A stretch of 64,000 nucleotides of DNA from Stercorarius parasiticus (taxonomy: Eukaryota; Chordata; Aves; Charadriiformes; Stercorariidae). Below the pieces are notes generated by a model, which worked only from the letters and a program-made list of their open reading frames with translations, was not told the origin of the DNA and searched no databases. This document shows positions 58,638-64,000 of this stretch, piece after piece; within the stretch, counting starts at the first letter, position 1; each line of letters opens with the position of its first letter. The translations under genes and the position numbers were made by a program. The DNA lies in NCBI GenBank assembly GCA_013396915.1, contig VWZL01000357.1:208320-272319 (forward strand). Direction: 5' to 3'.

Positions 58638-58937
58638 CTTTACACTTGATTTGTATTAACCTCTTCACACGAGGAGGGCAAGCAAACTTCTCACCCTAGA
58701 TTCCAGTATGTAACCCTATAGCTTCACATATGGGACACCAAACAGGTATTAAACATTGAAGAGGGAATTTTCAAAGTCTTCTATGGGAACAAGATGACTA
58801 CTTTGCACTTAATTCAATACAATGTCTATTTCTGTACATATTTAAGACACCTTTAAAGTCCCAAGAGGAGTAGCTATTTAAATCACAGCAAAATAACAAC
58901 ACTTGGTCACAGAGTGAGCTGTATTGTAGTATTCATT

Positions 58938-59023
58938 TCATAGAATCATAGAATATCTCAAGTTGGAAGGGACTCAAAACCTAAACTGCATGACTAAGAG
59001 TGTCATCCAAGTGCTTTTTTGAA
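58938..59023 (-). mobile_element. CR1 LINE stub, 3' end only, with an internal gap
   Basis: The plus strand reads 'TCATAGAATCATAGAATATC' and 'TCAAGTTGGAAGGGACTC', the reverse complement of a CR1 terminus, then skips to 'AACTGCATGACTAAGAGTGT' and 'CATCCAAGTGCTTTTTTGAA'. Compared with the CR1 wording I remember, part of the segment in between is missing. Minus orientation, under 100 bp. Confidence 0.8.
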
Positions 59024-61574
59024 GTAGAAACCTAATAATTTTCTTGTGCTAATAAATTATGCCCAGAGTTCTTAAAATACTTTCAGAAAGGGTTAATTTT
59101 AAGACTTGAAGTCCCAGAAGGAACTTACCATGTGAACTTTAAATGTAAAATCAAATACTCTTTTAGAATAAGGCTGCTGTCTTGAACTAGGTCATTGTCC
59201 AGCTGGTGGCAAACGACAAACTGGAGAATAGCCCAATGGAGAACAGCAAGTTAAAAAATTCAAAATACCTGCAGTCTTTCTTTCCAAGGATAAACATAGC
59301 ATCCTTTGCACTTCACAAGAAATGGAGAAGGACATGTCTAGAACAGCAGTTGCAGAAGAGGTTTTTCTCTGATCTCAATTATTGTACCAGTCATGTATTT
59401 TATTGTACTACTAAGTAGATTACTAGCATTCTCTCACATGTTATTTGAACTAATTGCTCCTTTTATTTTGCAAGTAATTGTTCCAGTTCTTTTTTACAAA
59501 TTCCTTGAGAGTTCTTCCATGTTCCCATGCAAGGAGTGAGACAGCTTCATTGCTAGTACTTCATGTAGGAAAAAGCCCTCAGATACCAAAACCTGCCCCA
59601 GACAAATACACCATGAGTTAAGCAGTATTGTTGCACCAGCATGATATTCATAGCATCCATTGCTATATAACTATCTTTCTCACTGTAGAAACTACAGCCT
59701 GTGTGTTTTGAATGCTAGGCGCTTTTTTGTGATGGGGTTTTTTGCCTTTATTTAAACAGAAACTCAAGATACCTGACAAATGACAGTAACCATCTGGCTT
59801 CAAGATGCACTGATTTCCCAGAAGACCGCTAGGAAAGTAACCTAACTACGTCTCACATTTCAAAAAATGCAGAGCAAGACATCTGCCTGGCCTACTTTGT
59901 ATCTGACATTGCAGTCACGCATGTAAGTTCATGGCGCTTATAATAATAATAGTAATAATGAGACTTCAATAGGCTATAGTTTGACACTTGAATTTTGGAA
60001 TTTTGGTGTAAAAATTCATTATAGAACAAGAAAGTTCTCTTTCATTGACCACTTTGTTGTGCTTCCGCAAAGCAAAGTCTATCAAACTGATCCAATAATA
60101 TGTAACTCAAAAACTTCAGCTTTATAATTACCAAGTCATTCATCTAATCCTGTCTGTGGCAATGTTACAAAAAGGGTTTGAAGGTTTTGTAATCAAATTA
60201 TTGACTGAACAGGCTTCTGAAGAAGTTACATGAAAAAATATTATTTTTATTAAAAGCTTACTTGGGGATTATGCATCCGAGCTGAAATGGGCATAGATAA
60301 GAATTACTTAACAAAATGTCTAAAACCATTAGGGACACATAAAGTGACATACAAAACCTAAAGGGAGTAGCCTGACAAAAGATGATATTTTTCACATGTG
60401 AATATAAATGGTGAAAAACATGATAGTATACATCAGCAAAAGCAGGTTAGATTTCACCTGCTCAATAGTCATTCAAAGCCTGATTAGTTGTCTGTCTAAA
60501 GAGAAAAGGCTTGAGTCGTCGTTGTTTTAAGCTTGTTTTAAGTTGCAGGTATGAATTAGAAAAAATAAAACCCGTTTCTGTATTTTGGAAAGGAATACAA
60601 TAGTGGGCCATGTCTCTAGCCCTTTAGAGCCCCTCAATGTAGGACAAGACAAGCCTTCTGGCTAAGGCTAATGGTAGTGCATTTAAACAATGCATTTAAA
60701 GGCTAAAAAGTCACCAGCACAGAATAACATGCATTTCTCTATTATATATTACGGCACTGAGATCACTGAGGCAAACAGTCTCTAGGTCAAAGAAGCCAGA
60801 AAGGTCAGACAGATCCCAACAACAGTTGAGCTGATCTCTTTAACCATTCGACAAGCCTAGTCCAAAAGTCATCATTGCTGAGAAAAGCACTTTACTGGCA
60901 CTGCTATGACAGTGCAGCAAGAAGATGGTATGTCTGAGAAAGGATTAGTAAGGCTGGGCTCCAAGTAAATCCCACTGGACATGTTCCTACTGCTAACCAA
61001 AAAAAAGAGTTTTTTTGCCCCCAAGACCAAGGGGCAGTGGCTAGCTCACAGCCATACTGCCAACACCTACAGAAATTTGGTCTTAGAAAGACCCAGCTGG
61101 AGTGCTCCAAAGCAGAGCTAGGGTGAGAGGTAACAGTCACATATGGATCCAGTGCTCAGGGCCACTCTATCTACCACTTTTATTTAACTGTATAGGCACA
61201 GCCATCACCATAATATTCCATAGTGCAATATCTGGCTAAGCAATATGTGCTATTTGCTTTACAGGCCTTGAAGATGGCATTTAGACAAGCAGTTCACAAG
61301 CTGTGGTGTACGTCACACAATATTATCCCTCTTCAAAGAGAGGAGACTTCACTTATTACTGAAGTTTGATCTGAAAGCTTTTTTTTCTTCTTAACTCTGG
61401 TATTCCCGTTCAACATAACGTTACATGGTACTTGTGAAGTGATGCCATGAATTAAAATACTGTAGCCATAATCTGACTCCCAGCACACCATTTCCCCAGA
61501 TCCTATTATGTAGATAAAGGCATTTTGTTATTTATAGTTAGGCAAGTTCATTCACTTCTACAATTTGAATTAAG

Positions 61575-61598
61575 AATGGTCTAAATAATTAGACCATT
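61575..61598. repeat. Inverted repeat, 10-bp arms with 4-nt loop
   Basis: AATGGTCTAA (61575-61584), loop ATAA, then the exact reverse complement (61589-61598). No terminal-repeat transposon could be built around it. Confidence 0.82.
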
Positions 61599-62819
61599 AC
61601 TGTTTCCCTAATGATCTAATCTGTTTCAAGTGTAAACACAAGAGAGAGAAAGCAGGTCAGTCTTGGTTTCATTGATTTTTAATGATAAAACATGAAATAT
61701 CCTCTAACCTAGTTTGTCCTTTCTTTTTCAGATCAATAAGAAATCAGTAATAGCTTCACTTTTAGCAAACAAGGATTGTGTTCATTAAAACATTTTGCTT
61801 CTCCAACCTTGATCTTAACACATACATTAGGAAGTAGGTCACTTGACAGGTCTTTTCTTTTTCTTTTTAATTGAAATCAATGAAGCTGACCCTGGCAGGT
61901 AAAACTAATTAGATCATTAAAGAAGTAGCAATATTTTTAATGATGAGATATCTTATATTCAACTTGGAGCTCTTTCTAAAATAAATGAGTTTGAATCCAA
62001 TGTACAGGAGAAGTTGTTCCTGAAGAAATTTCTTCTGTGAACTTTGAGGAAAATATCACAGGACTTGAAATTCAGCCTTTCACGGTCATTGGCATTGCAA
62101 GAACGTAGAATATGACTCTAGCACACCTCCTCCACTCATTTAAGCAGAGGCAAATGCACAAACAAAAGCAGATGTTGTCTCATGTATTTGGGAATTCACC
62201 CTCTTGTGACTGAAGTTGACGGCCTCACATCTATGGACAGGGCAGTCTGTCAGCTCTGGTGTTCTTCAAAATGCCTTCTCATGAAAAAACTGCAACTTCA
62301 GTGTGAGCTTTAGATTGAGTGAATCAATAGGTAATGCATAAAGCTGATCTTCACAGTAGCAGCAGCTTGGTATATATGTTAATAAAAATAGTCCAATAAA
62401 TACAAATAACAACCCATCAGGGAAATTTGTATCAGTTACCTAAATGACCATTTAGATATAGAGAAGATAATCATCATGTGTATGAAAATCATAAGTAGAA
62501 GGATAGTTCTCAGATCCTGAGGCAATACATGAAATTCTCTCAGATCATGAAAGACTAGATAAAATTCAGCCATAATAAAAATTTACCTCTGTGTCCTTAG
62601 GAAAATTGCCTGAGAAACAAGTAACATTATCCTTACCCAAAAACGTTTGAAACAGTTCTATAGCAGGGCTAAAATGAACTGTGATGTTACCTTATATCAC
62701 TGAATAACTGCAATAACTTTCTGTCTATTCTGCACCTCTGAAGGAATAAATGCGTATAACTCAATTCAATTTTATGCATAAAATGTAAGCAATCAGCATC
62801 ATTTAATACATTTTTTGAA

Positions 62820-62970
62820 AGTGAAGGGATCTTCACTATTTTTTAAAGCAGTCTGTAATTACGCGCTCATTTATGCAAAATTAGCTCATCTTGCAGGAGA
62901 GTAGTTATTAGTGCAATGAAATGCATCGTGCTAAGTAAACAGCTATAATAACATCAGCACAAAACCCAAA
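62820..62970. promoter_or_regulatory. Candidate conserved regulatory element (homeodomain/POU-like motifs)
   Basis: Contains 'CTGTAATTACGCGCTCATTT', an octamer-like 'TTATGCAAAATTAG', 'AAATGCATCG' and a small hairpin GTGAAG-GGAT-CTTCAC. It keeps CpGs (ACGCGC) in very AT-rich surroundings. Of the motif-dense stretches in the window it looks most like a vertebrate enhancer, but no alignment was possible. Confidence 0.28.
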
Positions 62971-63483
62971 CACATTTCAAAAAGAAACAGTTATAAAAAA
63001 CAACATAAAGATAACTTATGACTGATTTTAGAAGTATATTCCTGTTATTAGTTAAAAAACAAATAGCCACAATGTAGACAAAGCAAAGGAAAACATCAAA
63101 TAAAAAAGGCAGGAACACATTCAAAGTGAACACATTATTAAAAATAAACCAGAAGAAAAACTGAAAAATCAGTAGTAAGTTATTTATTACAAAAAGTTTG
63201 CCAAATATAGGTTACATATTTATTCTGTCTCGAGTGATTAAAGAACAACATCTGTCTCACAGAGCTATTTTGCTAGAACATAATCAACATGGGATTTAAA
63301 AGCAGAATTCAGGTATCTGAATGCAGGTACCTACTGTCATAAAACCAAAGGCTGAGTGATACGGAATTGGACCTCTGAGAATCTTTCACCTTTCTGGAGT
63401 GGCCCCTAGGTGCCAAGTGGGATCCCAAGGGGCATTTCAAACAGCACCTGACACCTATATGTGGGCAACCGAACCTGTCGTGA

Positions 63484-64000
63484 ATCATAGAATAGTTTGG
63501 ATTGGAAGGGACCTTCAACTGTCATCTCGCCCAACCACCCTGCAATGAGCAGGGACACCTTCAACTAGATCATGTTGCTCAGAGCCCCGTCCAACCTGAG
63601 CTTGAATGTTTCCAGGGATGAGGCGTCTACCACCTCTCTGGGCAACCTGGGCCAGTGACTCACTACCCTCATTGTAAAAAATTTCTTCCTTACATCTAGC
63701 CTGAATCTACCCTCTTTTAGTTTAAAACCATTACCACTTGTCCTATTGCAACAGGCACCACTGAAAAGTTTGTTCCAAACTTTCTTATAAGCTGCCCTTA
63801 AGTACTGAAAGGCCACAATAAAGTACCCCTGGAGCCTTCTCTTCTCCAGGCTGAACAACAACTCTCTCAGCCTGTCTTCGCGGGAGAGGTGCTTCAGCCC
63901 TCCGATCATCCTCATGGCTCTTCTCTGGATCCGCTCCAACAGGTCCATGTCCTTTTTACGCTAAGGGCTCCAGAGCTGGACACAGTACTCCAGGTGGGGT
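63484..64000 (-). mobile_element. CR1 LINE, 3' portion, leaving at the right edge
   Basis: The plus strand starts 'GAATCATAGAATAGTTTGGA', the reverse complement of a CR1 3' terminus, and continues as late ORF2 to the window edge ('ACAGTACTCCAGGTGGGGT'). Minus orientation. It is relatively well preserved: the coding tail is open for 127 codons. Its 5' end lies outside the window. Confidence 0.94.
63565..63948 (-). pseudogene. CR1 ORF2 C-terminal fragment, open frame
   Basis: 127 codons of the ORF2 C-terminus on the minus strand, from 'MDLLERIQRRAMRMIGGLKH' through 'DRLRELLFSLEKRRLQGYF', 'GNGFKLKEGRFRLDVRKKFF' and 'TMRVVSHWPRLPREVVDA' to 'LRLDGALSNMI' and a stop, as in CR1 generally. The Met is internal to ORF2: codons upstream read '[11 protein letters not shown]', then an in-frame TAG (about 63961), then 'RKKD'. 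The RT catalytic core is not in the window. Confidence 0.9.

Larger units (their letters stand above)
45095..58937. other. Long single-copy stretch with simple repeats, no gene recognised
   Basis: Nearly 14 kb with no exon, RNA gene or interspersed repeat I can name. Open frames of 175 codons (46536-47063, plus) and 147 codons (53124-53567, minus) lack any domain or family resemblance, and I do not call them genes. Simple repeats, an inverted repeat and one candidate regulatory segment are listed separately. A GC-richer block at about 57805-58000 shows no gene signature. Confidence 0.6.
59024..63483. other. Single-copy AT-rich sequence, no gene recognised
   Basis: About 4.5 kb. It holds a short TAA-type run (59939-59960), an inverted repeat (61575-61598) and a candidate regulatory stretch (62820-62970). 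No exon, RNA gene or mobile element identified. Confidence 0.58.

Noticed and set aside
1..64000. Bacterial-type systems (CRISPR, operons, phage, insertion sequences)
   Set aside because: No regularly spaced repeats, no dense same-strand coding, and avian retroelements throughout; the DNA is clearly animal nuclear sequence.

Overview
The window looks like avian nuclear DNA, most likely a gene desert or a very long intron. The main evidence is repeat content. There are several CR1 LINE copies with the bird-type 3' terminus (short ATTCTATGR repeats after a 'CCTTCCAACC' block), and three LTRs that I recognise as belonging to a group common in bird genomes. The rest is AT-rich, mostly single-copy sequence. 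I found no protein-coding exon, rRNA, tRNA, CRISPR array or bacterial-type operon that I could support. The long open frames are remnants of transposons, lie antisense to an LTR, cross GC-rich patches, or resemble nothing I know.

Layout. 1-506: a CR1 3' portion running in from outside the window. 507-9739: AT-rich single-copy sequence with a 24-bp perfect palindrome and two hairpins. 9740-10008: a CR1 tail. 10009-16269: single-copy sequence with a GC-richer patch and a palindrome beside an X-box-like motif. 16270-17557: two CR1 copies of different subfamilies back to back. 19962-20555: a 5'-truncated ERV LTR. 23812-24449 and 26870-27948: two CR1 copies with large internal deletions, one joining endonuclease to late reverse-transcriptase sequence, the other joining an ORF1-like coiled coil to the reverse-transcriptase palm. 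Between them lies a minus-strand solo LTR whose first 362 bp appear twice around a single N, probably an assembly overlap. 31200-31830: a decayed ancient CR1/L3-like copy. 34250-34471: an old CR1 tail. 44054-45094: a full-length LTR with a U3 minisatellite. 45095-63483: mostly single-copy DNA with simple repeats and one CR1 stub. 63484-64000: a minus-strand CR1 leaving the window.

Nothing here works together as a gene system. The parts with possible present-day function are a few AT-rich, homeodomain-motif-dense stretches (around 21140, 33390, 52430 and 62820), two X-box-like sites and a GC-rich patch at 33095-33345. These were picked by eye, without alignment. I did not find a convincing new biological system. 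The best second-look items are the chimeric CR1 copies, the N-spanning duplication, the LTR minisatellite with its antisense open frame, and the perfect palindromes.
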